Of a stretch of DNA of 64,000 bases, positions 17,634-28,000 are shown one piece after another. How positions within the stretch are numbered: the first letter of the stretch is position 1; every line of letters starts with the position of its first letter. The notes below the pieces were generated by a model that saw only the letters and a list, made by a program, of their open reading frames with translations, did no database searches and was not told the DNA's origin. The position numbers and the translations under genes are program-made. Source of the stretch: Gemmatimonadota bacterium. Its GTDB lineage: Bacteria; Latescibacterota; UBA2968; UBA8231. Location of the stretch: assembly GCA_018660835.1 (NCBI GenBank), contig JABJJN010000076.1, forward strand, positions 1 through 64,000, in the 5' to 3' direction.

Positions 17634-18937
17634 TGACGCTGGCGCCATTTTAGCAACGTATCCAGAAAGCCTCGATCCAGCGTGACGGCACGTAGCAACA
17701 GGGCACCGATAATGCCGAAGACGACATTGGGTGCCCACATGGCCGCCCAGGGGGGGATGAAGCCACGATCCGCCAGTTCCTCGCCACCGATGAGGAACAT
17801 CCAGTAGGCAAAGAAGAACACGAGGCTCAAGGTCACCGAGACGGCCGCACCTCGAGCGCGGACGAGGGCACCTAACGGGGCACCGACCAGGACGAAGATG
17901 ATGCAGGCGGCGGCGATCGAGAATTTCTTGTGGATTTCGACGAGGAAGGCATTGGCCCGTTGTTGGCGTGAGTCAAACATCCGCCATTGCTTCTTCAGAC
18001 GATCGGAAATTCGCTCAGAGTCCGCTCTGCCCCCCCGTTGATCGGGGTCGAAGGATGCCACGTCTTCCAGGAAGACTCGAGCCGTTGAGTCGATCTGAAC
18101 CAGGGCCTGTTCGTTCTGTTCCTGCAAACCATCGACGGCGCCACGCATGGCACGAATATCCATCTCGCGATCCGAACGGTAAGATGATCGATAGGAGGGA
18201 GACAGATCTCGCTTTGAATCCCTGATATGGACCACCTGGCGCGAAAAGGTGCTGCGTGTGAATCTCGAAGGGTCATCGGCATCGACTTCATGCGCCTCAC
18301 CATCGTGCAGCACCAACCGGATGTAGCCCCCCTCATCGAAGATCTCCACCTTGCCTCTGGCAGCCCTGAGTGTCGTCGGTGGGCCCGCGTGGCCCGTGTC
18401 GTAGAGGGTCAGGTCGTGCAACTGATTGGCTTCCTCGTCAACTCGACGCACCAGGAGCGAATACGGCCCGAGGTCGCGTATGAAAACCCCTTCCTTCTGC
18501 TTGAGGACGAGGGCCGCTTTTGCCCGACGAAGATTTACGGCGAGATTTCGTGCCTTGTGATTCCAATCTGGCAGGATACGGTCGTTGAAGGCGACCATTG
18601 ATGCAGCCAGAAGACAGGCTGCAACCAAGGTGGGCAAAAGAAGCCGGGTAAAGGAGATACCACTCGCCTTCAAGGCGAGGATCTCGTTGTCGGCGGCCAT
18701 TCGACCAAATGCCATGAGCACGGCGACCAATACCGCCATGGGAACGGCGAGAGCGACGATCCAGGCGAGATTGTAGATGAACAGATTCAGCGCCAAGCCG
18801 ACGCTCAAACCCTTACTCAGGACCTGGTCCAGCATCTGCAGGACCACATCCAGCACCAGGACGAAGACGATCAGCGAGAATCCCAGCAGAAATGGCAGCA
18901 GATGCTGGCGAAGTATATAGAGGCTGAGGGAAACCAC
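17630..18937 (-). CDS. lptF: LPS export ABC permease LptF (YjgP/YjgQ family)
   Basis: This is the partner permease of LptG, 435 residues. It starts YILRQHLLPFLLGFSLIVFVLVLDVVLQM, has three N-terminal helices, a motif-bearing cytoplasmic loop (RMAADNEILALKASGISF), a large periplasmic domain with a charged insertion rich in Asp and Arg (about 235-320), and three C-terminal helices beginning KFSIAAACIIFVLVGAPLG. The start is GTG at 18937 with no ATG alternative nearby. The pair implies an LPS-type outer membrane. lptB, A, C and D are not in the window. Confidence 0.88.
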   Translation of the reverse strand: MVSLSLYILRQHLLPFLLGFSLIVFVLVLDVVLQMLDQVLSKGLSVGLALNLFIYNLAWIVALAVPMAVLVAVLMAFGRMAADNEILALKASGISFTRLLLPTLVAACLLAASMVAFNDRILPDWNHKARNLAVNLRRAKAALVLKQKEGVFIRDLGPYSLLVRRVDEEANQLHDLTLYDTGHAGPPTTLRAARGKVEIFDEGGYIRLVLHDGEAHEVDADDPSRFTRSTFSRQVVHIRDSKRDLSPSYRSSYRSDREMDIRAMRGAVDGLQEQNEQALVQIDSTARVFLEDVASFDPDQRGGRADSERISDRLKKQWRMFDSRQQRANAFLVEIHKKFSIAAACIIFVLVGAPLGALVRARGAAVSVTLSLVFFFAYWMFLIGGEELADRGFIPPWAAMWAPNVVFGIIGALLLRAVTLDRGFLDTLLKWRQRQ

Positions 18938-19360
18938 GAGAGCGCTGCGGTGTCCTTAGGTAATGGGAAGAAAACTGTGTCGCGAATGCCACCCGGTGGT
19001 GACACTCGTGCTGCAAAGTCGACTCACTCCAGCGATGGTACCAACCGAGTTGAATTCCAATATACCAAGGGAGTCGTGACGCTGGGAGGCAGTGGGAATG
19101 ATTCTTGCATTGTCACATTCGACTGCATTGCTGGAATCTCCCGACAGGAGTAACTTTGCGGAGCCTTCGGTTGTCGCCTGGCGACGTCCGAAACCCCCCT
19201 CAGGACCCTTTCGTCAAAGTCTAGCTTATCGCGCAGAGCGAGCGGTCAGTGATTTCGTGTTGTTGAGTGAACCGGCTGCGGCCGTGGTGGCATTGGGCCA
19301 CCTCAAGATCGTCGTACAAACCCTGATCGCACCTGCCCACGATCACCGGGAGAGTCTTCT
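18938..19360. other. Intergenic region between divergent lptF and sprA
   Basis: About 420 bases must contain the promoters of lptF (minus) and sprA (plus). I see no conserved RNA, tRNA or repeat. Short open frames on both strands have no plausible start site or protein signature. GGGAGAG at 19350-19356 is the ribosome-binding site of sprA. Confidence 0.4.
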
Positions 19361-22300
19361 GTGGATCGTGAGTGGCACCCGTACATGCGCCCATTTGTGA
19401 ACAGTCTATCACATTCTGACCTACGAGCACTGCGGCGAATTGCCCTGGTGCTTTTCGTGTTGCCCGGATGGTTGAATGCCTCCGTCGGCCTGAAGCCCGA
19501 TCCCTTGCCCGGGGCAATGGGGCATCTCTTCAGCGATCCACAGGAATTCGCGCCGTTCCGGCCAGGACAACCTCTGTTGCGCCATCGTCCAGGCAAAAAG
19601 GCGTTGCTTGAGAGTCAAGCTACGTTCAAGCAACGCCAGGTGACTGTTGACTCACTCGGTGTGCACTACTCCCGGCAGGTGGCGGGTTTCGATGTGGCAG
19701 CACCGGTATCGATGAGTGTGCAGAGCTATCTCGATCTGGCGCACACCCACATATATCGCTCCACATGGCAATCGAAGGTTCGCGCACGGCAACGTCGTGC
19801 GGGGGCTGCTGCGCATGGACAGGGACGCAGTCGCCTCGAGTGGCGCGTGCCCTTTCCTGCGCCAGCGCCCATTCGCCGTCTGATCGGCGAGGAGGGTTCA
19901 CTGCGGATCAATGGTTCGCACACAGCATCTCTGGGAGGCAAGAGTCAGTGGACGGCAGGTGAGGTCCAGACTCTGGCAGGGCGGCCCTCCAAGTTTCCGA
20001 CACTGAGCATGGACCAGGAGTCGAAATTCTCTGTCGAGGGCAGTGTGGGTGAAGCCATCAACATTCGCATCACCCAAGACACGGAGAGTCTTGGTTCGAC
20101 CTTCGGACAGAGTCTGTCAGATCAGTTGACGAATCAGATCAAACTCGACTATCACGGCAGTGACGACGACATCTTCCAGGAGGTGCAGGCGGGCAATACG
20201 ACCCTATCCCTGCCGAGTACACGATTCGTCGGTTTCAATCAGCAACACAAGGGGCTCTTCGGAATTCGTGCCAAGGGGCACATCGGTCCCTTCGCCTTTA
20301 CGACGATCGCCTCGCATGAAGAGAGCGAGAGCAACCGTCAGACGTTTCGTGGCGGTGCCCAGGTCGACACCGTTGAGATTCGCGATTACCAGTATGTGCG
20401 CAATCAATACTTCTATCTCGATGACCTGTATCGAGGCCAATTGAACGATTTCGCCGCCCTCAATACAGGGATCCCCGATGACTTCGACGCGTCCGCCGCT
20501 GTCGATGAGCGATCTCTCCAGGTGTACATCAACGATTTCAATGTGAGCAATGACCCCGAACAGCTGGCGCGCCCAGGGCGTGCTGACGCCAATACGGGCA
20601 ATCCAAATGATCAGCGCACCGGCTATAGCGAGGTTGGCACGTGGCACCGTCTTGATCCTGACAACGACTACGCTTTGGTCGGAGAGTTGGGCTATATCGT
20701 GCTGCGCACGCCGGTGCAAGACCGACATGCTCTGGCCGTGACATATCGTACGGTCGCTGGAGACCAGATCGGTACAACGCCTGAACTACCTGACTCGCTG
20801 CGATTGCGCTTGATCAAGCCCCGGGATGCGCGCCCAGATTTCCCCACCTGGAATCTGGAATGGAAAAATGTGTATCGCATCGTGCGTGGTTTTTCGCAGG
20901 GACGTCTGTTCGACGAGGACAAGATCCGCGTTGAAGTCCTGCACGAGGTACCCGGTGCCGAGCCCGAGAATACGCAAGGGGGCAAGTCGTTTCTGCAGTT
21001 GATGGGACTCGACCGCCATGGCCAGGATTCTGGTACGCGCGCCGACCAGATCATCGATGCAGATTATGTCGGCCTCGACGGATCTCGAGGCGTCCTCATC
21101 TTCCCTGACCAGCGGCCCTTCGATCCCATCGAAGACAAATACGCTCTGTCGACACGGGTTCCGGAGATCTACGACAAGCAGCAGCAGCGCGATCAAACCG
21201 AGGCGAGTCGCTATGTCCTGCAGGTAATCAATGCCTCCGCACAGCAACGGATCAGTCTCACGCAGGGACGACTCGCGGGAATCGATATCGAGTCTGTTGA
21301 CGTGCGTCTCAACGGCAAGCGCCTGAGTCGTGGTACTGACTACAATGTGACGTTCACGGGTGAAGTCAGCTTTGTTGGCGAGACTTCCAACGCCGTCGCT
21401 GATCCGGGGGCCGATCTGGAGATCACCTTCGAGAGCCAGGATCTGATCGGTCTTGGCAGTCAGCAGAAGACGTTGCTGGGTATGCGCAGCGAATATGAGT
21501 TCTGGCAGGGCGATGGCGTCGTGGGCGGCACCCTGCTTTACAACAATATTCGCTCGCCAGAGAATCGCGTGCGCGTCGGCTCCGAGCCGGCACGGACTGT
21601 CGTGTGGGATCTCGATCTACGGGCGCGATTCGAAGCGCCAATACTCACACGAATCGTCGACGGCCTGCCACTGCTGAAGACGGCGGCTGAATCAAAAGTC
21701 TCCATCCAGGCTGAAATTGCCCAGAGTCGGCCCAATCTGAATACCAAAGGACAAGGATATATCGACGATTTCGAAGGCTCCGAGCGCCCCGAGATTTTGT
21801 CGATTTTCCGTAGTCGTTGGACGCCTTCGAGCCCGCCAGGTGATCCGCGTTTCGATGGGGCCAATCGTGGTCTGCTGAGATGGTACAATCCATATGATCG
21901 TTTTCTGCGCACGGATATCTGGCCGGGTCAGCAAGATCAGGTCGAGGCCGCCAACAATCGTACCGATGTCCTGACACTCGAGGTGCATGCGGGCGACGAA
22001 ATCGAGACGTGGGGTGGCGTGATGACCGTCTTCACAGGTGGTGTGCGCGATTTCTCGCAATCGAAGTTTCTCGATCTGTGGCTGCGCGGTACCGAGGGTG
22101 AACTACATCTTGATCTGGGTGACATCAGCGAAGACTGGATTCTCAACAGCCGCATTGATACGGAGGACGAGCCTCTGCCCGGACGAGCCTCGGGTGACGG
22201 GCAGGTGTCAGCAGACGAGGACGTTGGCATCGATGGTCGCGATGATACGGAGGAACTGAAATTCTACCTCGCGGAGGTCGACGGCGACACGACGCAATCA

Positions 22301-25300
22301 GAAGCGGCGATGCAGGACCAACTTCGCTTGCTCGATCCCGATCGTGATCCGGGGGATCCGCAAGGTGACAACTGGAATTACGACCCCACACGGAATCGCG
22401 ACGACTATCGGCGCATCAATGGTACCCAGGGCAATCTGAAGGGTGGCGAAGGTGGTCTGCGACCCGACTCCGAAGATCTGAACAACGACGGTAATCTCAA
22501 TTCCAGGAACGACTACTACCACTACACGATCGATCTGGCCCGAGACCCCTATGAGCCAGGCACCTGCAGTGAAGCGGAAGTGGCCGGCGAGTGCCAGCAG
22601 TGGCGGCTATACCGCATCCCTCTATACAACGACGACGTGGAGCGTATCGGGTCACCCGATTCCAGCCGTATTGAGTTTGCGCGTCTTATGATGGTAACTG
22701 ATCAGGCCAAAGGTGATTCGGCACTGGTACAGATCGCTCAGATTGAGATCATCGGCAATGAATGGCAGGAAAATGACATTGTCGCCCTTGAAGACGCCGG
22801 GATTGTCACGGACGACGAGGTGTTCAATGTGACCGTCATCGGTACCGACGAGAACCAGAGCTATCGTCCGCCACCTGGGGTGAGTGTTCGTCGTTTGGCC
22901 AACTCGCGTGTGCGTGAACGCGAGCAGTCTCTGGTTCTCGATGTAGAGAATCTCGATGCGGGGCATCAGGTATCGGCGTCAAAAGTGCTGTCGCGACATG
23001 CGGACTATACGAAATACACGCGTCTGCGCATGTTCGTCTATGGCGACTCGAATGCGACATATGTACCAGAGATTGATTCGAGTAGTCTGGAACTCTTCGT
23101 GCGTTTTGGTGCGGATACTGTCAACTACTACGAATTCGCGACGGCGGTCTTCGTTGGCTGGGACGACCGCAATGAAGTCGATATCGAGTTGGAGGCGATG
23201 TCCCTGTTGAAGGCGGAGTTGCAGCAGGGACGTTTTGACAGTCTCGGTGTGGCTCTGACCGAAATCGATACGATCATTGCGAAACAGAATCGTCGCGACG
23301 GGGCACCGGCGACCTATCGGGTGCGCGGCAATCCATCGTTGCAGCAGATTCGCCAGATTACCCTCGGTTTCCGCAATCTGAGCAATGCTCGCCGCTTTAC
23401 AGGGCAGGTCTATGCTGACGAGATGCGGCTGGATGAGGCGCGCAACGATCCTGGTATTGCGGCTTTCGCCCGGATCAACACACAGTTGGCGGATTTTCTC
23501 GACGTCGACGCTCTCGTCGACTGGCGTAGTGAGAATTTTCGCACCATCGACAACACCGAGCGCAAGAGTGGCGATCTGCGTACGAACGTGTCGACGACGA
23601 CGAATGCGCACAAGTTTCTACCGGGTAGTTGGGGTTATTCAATCCCGTTGAAGGCCAGCTACAACCGTGATGTGTCACTGCCACGATTCGGGCCAAATTC
23701 CGATGTCGAACTACTGGCAGATGAAAAGGACTCGCTGCGTACCGAGCGTCGCAAGGACTTCTTCGAATTCTCTATCAGCAAGCGTAGTGGCACGCACTGG
23801 TTGTCGCACTGGACTGTCGATCAGATCAATCTGCGCATGTCACAGACGCGAGAACGAAACACGTCGCCTGTGACTCCTGTCGATGATCGTGACTCACAGA
23901 TCATGAATTTCAGTTACAAGATGCCGATTCCAAAGCCGACGCTTAGTTATCTGTCCTGGCTGCCGGAATTCATCCCTCAGCGCCTGCGCAAATCCGAGTT
24001 GAGTCCGTTGCCCACGTTGATGAACTACAATGTCAACGTCAATCGGCAGACGAGTGAAAACTGGAGAGCCACCCAGCTGGACACGACGTTCAACGAAGTT
24101 TTCGACTTGAAAGAGACCTACGCCGGCAAATACGCACCCTTGCGTTCGCTGTCGGCCGACTACAACCTGCAAGTGAATCGCGATCTGCGGAAGAAATTTG
24201 AACTCTCCCAGTTTGCCTTCGGGCAAGAGGTGTCACGCAATCAGAAGGCGGATCTGAAGCTGAATCCACGGTTGATCACCTGGCTCGATCCATCCTTCAC
24301 GTTCTCTGCGAACTATCAGGAGAGTGGTGATCCGAGACGTCGTCGGCAGTCGGCGGTTCTGGATACGATCACGGGCGTTCCGATCCGTACGATCGATGTG
24401 ACGACCAAGAACACGGTGACAGGGCGAGTAAATGTGCGCCTTCCACAATTGCTGAAGTTCCTTGGAGCACCGCCTGATCGGAGCGGAGCGGGTCGTCCAC
24501 GGCCGCGACGCAGACCATCGCGCGTCGACAGTGCAGAGGCGGCGACGTCGCCGACGGAGGTGATTGAGGAACCAAAGGTGTCGCAACCATTCATCGCGCG
24601 ACGAGCACTGTTCTTCGTCAGTAGCTACGTGGAGCCCTTTAATACAACGTGGCGGCGCAGCACGGACGCGCAGAGCTTCAATCTCGTCGCGAGGCCATCC
24701 TTCGCGTTCCAGGTTGGGATTGAAGACTCACTGCAGATTCGCCAGCAGGGCTCGGGACTGACGCAGCAGGATACACGAAGTCGCAGTACTGATACGGATA
24801 TGTCATCAGGATTGCGTCTGCCCTTGGGTTTCAGCGTCAAGACCAGTCTGAAGGAAACGGAGTCGCAGCGCTCGGGAAGCACGCAGAATCGAATACGTGT
24901 TGAGCGCCGGCGGCAATTCCCTTCGCTCACGATCAATTGGGGACGTGCTGACCGAATTCCGTATCTGAAGCGTTTCCTGAACAGCGCCCAGGTGAATGTT
25001 CGCTATGACGAATCCTCAAATGATCAAGGCGAAGGGAATCTGCAGCCTAGAAATCTGATCAATCAATCCGTATCCACCGAATGGCGAGCATCCTGGACAG
25101 GCCAATGGCGCATTGGCCCCACAACACGATTCGAGGTTAATCGCTCCTCCGGTGACGATCTCGACTATGAGTTGGCAGAGGATGATTCCAGTGGAGGTGG
25201 TCTGCCCGCCCTTCGCGGCAGCGGTGGCCTTCAGCGGAACAAGACGAGCTTCGACATGCGCTACAAGCTGCGACCACGGGAGTTGCCATTCTTCGGCAAG

Positions 25301-25555
25301 CTGAAGAGCAATATCGATCTCCGTTTCGAACTCGCCTTTGAGTCGGAGGTTCGCTCCAGCGGGACCGGTTCAGAGGCTCCCGTGCCTATCTCGTCTACGG
25401 ACCGCATCAAGGCTGAGCTGAGGGCGACGTATACCTTTAGCGAAAACTTCCGGGGAGACGGTATCATTCGTTACGAGAACGATCGCAACAATATCTCTGA
25501 TCGGACGCGAAAAGTTCGTGAGCTGCGCGCGTCCGGCACGCTGTTCTTCCGCTAA
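19361..25555 (+). CDS. sprA: SprA-like giant outer-membrane protein
   Basis: This 2064-residue protein matches SprA, which in Bacteroidota forms the outer-membrane channel of the type IX secretion system and is needed for gliding. A signal peptide (RRIALVLFVLPGWLNASVG) is followed by SprA-family segments: GNTTLSLPSTRFVGFNQ and GLFGIRAKGHIGPF (about 285-315), GGAQVDTVEIRDYQY, GYIDDFEGSERPEI (about 796-810), and IAQIEIIGNEW (about 1125). The C-terminal third is a long series of alternating beta strands ending in Phe-Arg, as in a barrel. An Arg/Pro-rich stretch lies near 1705-1720. The start GTG 19361 has GGGAGAG at good spacing; ATG 19385 is the alternative. The rest of a T9SS is not here. Confidence 0.9.
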   Translation: MDREWHPYMRPFVNSLSHSDLRALRRIALVLFVLPGWLNASVGLKPDPLPGAMGHLFSDPQEFAPFRPGQPLLRHRPGKKALLESQATFKQRQVTVDSLGVHYSRQVAGFDVAAPVSMSVQSYLDLAHTHIYRSTWQSKVRARQRRAGAAAHGQGRSRLEWRVPFPAPAPIRRLIGEEGSLRINGSHTASLGGKSQWTAGEVQTLAGRPSKFPTLSMDQESKFSVEGSVGEAINIRITQDTESLGSTFGQSLSDQLTNQIKLDYHGSDDDIFQEVQAGNTTLSLPSTRFVGFNQQHKGLFGIRAKGHIGPFAFTTIASHEESESNRQTFRGGAQVDTVEIRDYQYVRNQYFYLDDLYRGQLNDFAALNTGIPDDFDASAAVDERSLQVYINDFNVSNDPEQLARPGRADANTGNPNDQRTGYSEVGTWHRLDPDNDYALVGELGYIVLRTPVQDRHALAVTYRTVAGDQIGTTPELPDSLRLRLIKPRDARPDFPTWNLEWKNVYRIVRGFSQGRLFDEDKIRVEVLHEVPGAEPENTQGGKSFLQLMGLDRHGQDSGTRADQIIDADYVGLDGSRGVLIFPDQRPFDPIEDKYALSTRVPEIYDKQQQRDQTEASRYVLQVINASAQQRISLTQGRLAGIDIESVDVRLNGKRLSRGTDYNVTFTGEVSFVGETSNAVADPGADLEITFESQDLIGLGSQQKTLLGMRSEYEFWQGDGVVGGTLLYNNIRSPENRVRVGSEPARTVVWDLDLRARFEAPILTRIVDGLPLLKTAAESKVSIQAEIAQSRPNLNTKGQGYIDDFEGSERPEILSIFRSRWTPSSPPGDPRFDGANRGLLRWYNPYDRFLRTDIWPGQQDQVEAANNRTDVLTLEVHAGDEIETWGGVMTVFTGGVRDFSQSKFLDLWLRGTEGELHLDLGDISEDWILNSRIDTEDEPLPGRASGDGQVSADEDVGIDGRDDTEELKFYLAEVDGDTTQSEAAMQDQLRLLDPDRDPGDPQGDNWNYDPTRNRDDYRRINGTQGNLKGGEGGLRPDSEDLNNDGNLNSRNDYYHYTIDLARDPYEPGTCSEAEVAGECQQWRLYRIPLYNDDVERIGSPDSSRIEFARLMMVTDQAKGDSALVQIAQIEIIGNEWQENDIVALEDAGIVTDDEVFNVTVIGTDENQSYRPPPGVSVRRLANSRVREREQSLVLDVENLDAGHQVSASKVLSRHADYTKYTRLRMFVYGDSNATYVPEIDSSSLELFVRFGADTVNYYEFATAVFVGWDDRNEVDIELEAMSLLKAELQQGRFDSLGVALTEIDTIIAKQNRRDGAPATYRVRGNPSLQQIRQITLGFRNLSNARRFTGQVYADEMRLDEARNDPGIAAFARINTQLADFLDVDALVDWRSENFRTIDNTERKSGDLRTNVSTTTNAHKFLPGSWGYSIPLKASYNRDVSLPRFGPNSDVELLADEKDSLRTERRKDFFEFSISKRSGTHWLSHWTVDQINLRMSQTRERNTSPVTPVDDRDSQIMNFSYKMPIPKPTLSYLSWLPEFIPQRLRKSELSPLPTLMNYNVNVNRQTSENWRATQLDTTFNEVFDLKETYAGKYAPLRSLSADYNLQVNRDLRKKFELSQFAFGQEVSRNQKADLKLNPRLITWLDPSFTFSANYQESGDPRRRRQSAVLDTITGVPIRTIDVTTKNTVTGRVNVRLPQLLKFLGAPPDRSGAGRPRPRRRPSRVDSAEAATSPTEVIEEPKVSQPFIARRALFFVSSYVEPFNTTWRRSTDAQSFNLVARPSFAFQVGIEDSLQIRQQGSGLTQQDTRSRSTDTDMSSGLRLPLGFSVKTSLKETESQRSGSTQNRIRVERRRQFPSLTINWGRADRIPYLKRFLNSAQVNVRYDESSNDQGEGNLQPRNLINQSVSTEWRASWTGQWRIGPTTRFEVNRSSGDDLDYELAEDDSSGGGLPALRGSGGLQRNKTSFDMRYKLRPRELPFFGKLKSNIDLRFELAFESEVRSSGTGSEAPVPISSTDRIKAELRATYTFSENFRGDGIIRYENDRNNISDRTRKVRELRASGTLFFR

Positions 25556-25631
25556 CACCACATAACCGTATCGGTGGGTGAGTGCGCGTTGCATCTGCCC
25601 GTGGCGACACGGTATCTTCCCGATAAGACAG

Positions 25632-26114
25632 ATGAACTGGTTGGTTTTCACGCGACAGGAGCAGATGGCCCTGCTCTTTCTGACAGGGACCTTGTTACTA
25701 GGTTGTTTCGCCCTCGTCGTCGAAGCGGTCCGACAGGATGGACTTGAGGATTTTCACGTCATCCGTGCTGCTGTTGCGCCGCCGCAAGCCATCATTGAGT
25801 CGCAGGCGGAGGCGCCGGTGGCCTTGTACGGAATCGCGACTCCGCAGTCGCCTCAGATACCGATAGCGGCTAGTTCGGTGGTCGGCGGCGCTGATTCGGT
25901 GCAGGTCGTCAAGGTGATCAGCTCAATCGGTATCAACTCTGCCGATATCGCGCAGTGGGTCGCACTGCCGGGAATCGGCCCACGAACGGCGGAAGCGATC
26001 ATTGACCATCGGCGTCAGCAGGGCAGATTCGTGCAGATCGAGGATCTAACACAAGTACGTGGGATTGGCGTTCGCACGCTGGAGCGTCTGCGACCCCATG
26101 TGCATATAGATTAA
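25632..26114 (+). CDS. ComEA-like helix-hairpin-helix DNA-binding protein
   Basis: This is a membrane-anchored protein of about 160 residues: one N-terminal helix (MALLFLTGTLLLGCFALVV), a linker, and a C-terminal pair of helix-hairpin-helix motifs (WVALPGIGPRTAEAIIDHRR; LTQVRGIGVRTLERLRPHV). This is the layout of ComEA, the periplasmic DNA receptor of natural transformation. ATG 25632 is chosen because it places the helix near the N-terminus; a GTG at 25578 is possible. PilM/PilN-like genes and dprA lie downstream, supporting a DNA-uptake role, though HhH proteins of this kind can have other functions. Confidence 0.82.
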   Translation: MNWLVFTRQEQMALLFLTGTLLLGCFALVVEAVRQDGLEDFHVIRAAVAPPQAIIESQAEAPVALYGIATPQSPQIPIAASSVVGGADSVQVVKVISSIGINSADIAQWVALPGIGPRTAEAIIDHRRQQGRFVQIEDLTQVRGIGVRTLERLRPHVHID

Positions 26115-26153
26115 TGCGTATCCACACCCCTTACCCTGGTAGCTGACTGACAC

Positions 26154-27080
26154 GTGTTCGGCTCTGGTTCCAAGCGATGCACCGGTGTCCACATCACGGG
26201 CGATGCTGTCTACGCGGTCGAAATATCGCGTCGAAGGCGCCAGGTGATGCTGTCTGCCTGCGCACGAGTTTCCTTGCCTGGTTCGCTGCAATTGCCCGAG
26301 CAGCTGGCCGAGGATGAGGAGCGTTCGACGTTGGCTGCAGCGTTGCGGCAGCTGGCCGCTGCCGGTGTCGAGTGTCAGCGCCCCTACTTTGGTCTCGGCG
26401 GCACGTCTTCCTTTGTGAAGAGACGATTTCTGGTCCCCGACAGTCGTGCGGAGACACGCGATCAACTTCTGTGGGAGGCACGCCAGGCACTGGAAGAAGA
26501 CTACGACGATTTTGTTCTCGATGTGCTGCAGACGAGTCGCTACGGTTTCGTCGTCGCTGCGCGTCGCGAGGTCCTGGAACTGTACGGTGTTTTGTGTCGC
26601 CAGGCGAAGATTGGCAAACCTGGATTCGATATGATCCCCTTTGCTTTGGTGAATGCCCTGGAGGGGGGGGGCGCAGCGACGGATGAGGGGAGCGATCTGA
26701 TCGTCCAGCTCGCAGACACCCAAGGCCGGGTTGTCTTGATGCGCGATGGCGAGTTTGAGGCGGAAGCAGTCTGGGAATGGGAAGATGAATCGACGCTGAT
26801 GACGGCAGATCGGATCGACCTGCTACGCAGTTACGTAGAGGGATTGCTTGACACGGGTCAGGGAACTGAGAGCGCTGATCGAGTCTGGTTGGCTAGTGCT
26901 GCAGCGCAGGATGCGGGTGAGCACTTGGCTGGCCTGGGCAGATCTATCAGTCCCCTGGATCCTTTCGCACGCATGAGTCGCCGAACGCGAGCAGACGAGG
27001 CACTCGAACAGATGCCCGGTGGGGGTCCCGCACTGGCCGTTGCGGCAGGGCTCGCATTTCGCGGCTTGGCGGACGCCTGA
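26154..27080 (+). CDS. PilM-like protein, divergent
   Basis: This is a soluble protein of 308 residues with the general pattern of PilM, the actin-like cytoplasmic component of type IV pili: an N-terminal CTGVHITGDAVYAVEIS segment like the first phosphate loop, and VKRRFLVPDSRAETRDQLLWEARQALEEDYDDFVLDV, which closely resembles the PilM segment that contacts PilN. The usual PilM C-terminal half is shortened. The start is GTG 26154 with a weak ribosome-binding site. It is 6 bases upstream of a PilN-like gene. Confidence 0.7.
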   Translation: MFGSGSKRCTGVHITGDAVYAVEISRRRRQVMLSACARVSLPGSLQLPEQLAEDEERSTLAAALRQLAAAGVECQRPYFGLGGTSSFVKRRFLVPDSRAETRDQLLWEARQALEEDYDDFVLDVLQTSRYGFVVAARREVLELYGVLCRQAKIGKPGFDMIPFALVNALEGGGAATDEGSDLIVQLADTQGRVVLMRDGEFEAEAVWEWEDESTLMTADRIDLLRSYVEGLLDTGQGTESADRVWLASAAAQDAGEHLAGLGRSISPLDPFARMSRRTRADEALEQMPGGGPALAVAAGLAFRGLADA

Positions 27081-27085
27081 TTCCT

Positions 27086-28000
27086 ATGGCGATGATCCGC
27101 GTTGAACTCGAGAGTGAGCGGCGGCGTTTGCCCCTCTATCTTGCCATCAGTGGAATCGCTGCGATCGTGGTCGCCGTCGTTCTGTATGGGATAGATCGTC
27201 AGGTCGGTCTTCTACGGATCGTGGACCTTCAACAGTTACGAAACCTGTACGTCCAGGACCAGGTCGACACCAACCAACGGCCCGGGGCAACGATCCGCGA
27301 GGAGCCATCGGCGGCGGCGGTCGTCGTAGATTCGCCGTCATCTGTCGGCATGACTCAAGCTGCCATCGTGACACCTTCACCGCTTCCCGTTGTGGGGACA
27401 GCAGGCACGCCAAGTTCCGTCGCAGTACCGATCTCCTGGTGGAAATCGGCCCAGCGTCTGCGCCAGCGGCTGTCGTCGAAGATCACGGTCACGCGACAGC
27501 AGAATCTCGCAGATGGGACCTTTCAGATTACCGGCCGTGCCGAGGCGGAACATCACGAGTCTCTGCGGCAAGATGTCGCGGCCCTGCGAAGCCAGGGGTT
27601 GCGACCGACACTCACCTTCTGGCGCGAGGGGGGAGAGGCAGCGGTCGCAACCTTCATCGTCAGTGGGCAGGCGGGATCTGACGCCCCACAAAGACCACCC
27701 CTGCGGGCTTCGATGCCCGTAGATGCACTGCTGCAATTGGCTCAGGGGCACGCGCGGGCGGCTGGGCTTGTGAGGATGGCCTCGACGCGACCAACTCACG
27801 AGCAGGTCTCAGCAGGCAACACTCGAGTGGAGCAAGGTATGTCAGCTGTGGGGAATCCAAGGCAGATCGCTATGTTCGGTACTGCCTTGGCTGCAGAATC
27901 ACAGGCGCGTCTCACGCGATTCGACATCGCAGCGGTCGAAAGAGGCCTCTTCCGCGTGACGGCTTCCATCGATGTTCTGTTAGGGAAGGAAAACAGATGA
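27086..28000 (+). CDS. PilN/PilO-like bitopic membrane protein
   Basis: This is a 304-residue inner-membrane protein. A short cytoplasmic N-terminus (MAMIRVELESERRR) is followed by one helix (PLYLAISGIAAIVVAVVLYGI, residues 16-37), a periplasmic stretch rich in Pro, Ser and Val, and a mixed alpha/beta domain (about 125-195). This is the topology of PilN. No strict PilN motif is visible; the assignment rests on topology and the preceding PilM-like gene. The stop overlaps the coaD start by ATGA. Confidence 0.6.
   Translation: MAMIRVELESERRRLPLYLAISGIAAIVVAVVLYGIDRQVGLLRIVDLQQLRNLYVQDQVDTNQRPGATIREEPSAAAVVVDSPSSVGMTQAAIVTPSPLPVVGTAGTPSSVAVPISWWKSAQRLRQRLSSKITVTRQQNLADGTFQITGRAEAEHHESLRQDVAALRSQGLRPTLTFWREGGEAAVATFIVSGQAGSDAPQRPPLRASMPVDALLQLAQGHARAAGLVRMASTRPTHEQVSAGNTRVEQGMSAVGNPRQIAMFGTALAAESQARLTRFDIAAVERGLFRVTASIDVLLGKENR

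Noticed and set aside
18938-19360. Structured RNA (such as 6S, tmRNA, RNase P) in the lptF/sprA gap
   Set aside because: No conserved core sequence of these RNAs is found on either strand and there is no strong extended stem.
24470-24600. Arg/Pro-rich section of sprA as a frameshift or contaminant
   Set aside because: The frame is intact on both sides and beta-strand patterns continue after it, so it is more likely a surface loop or linker.
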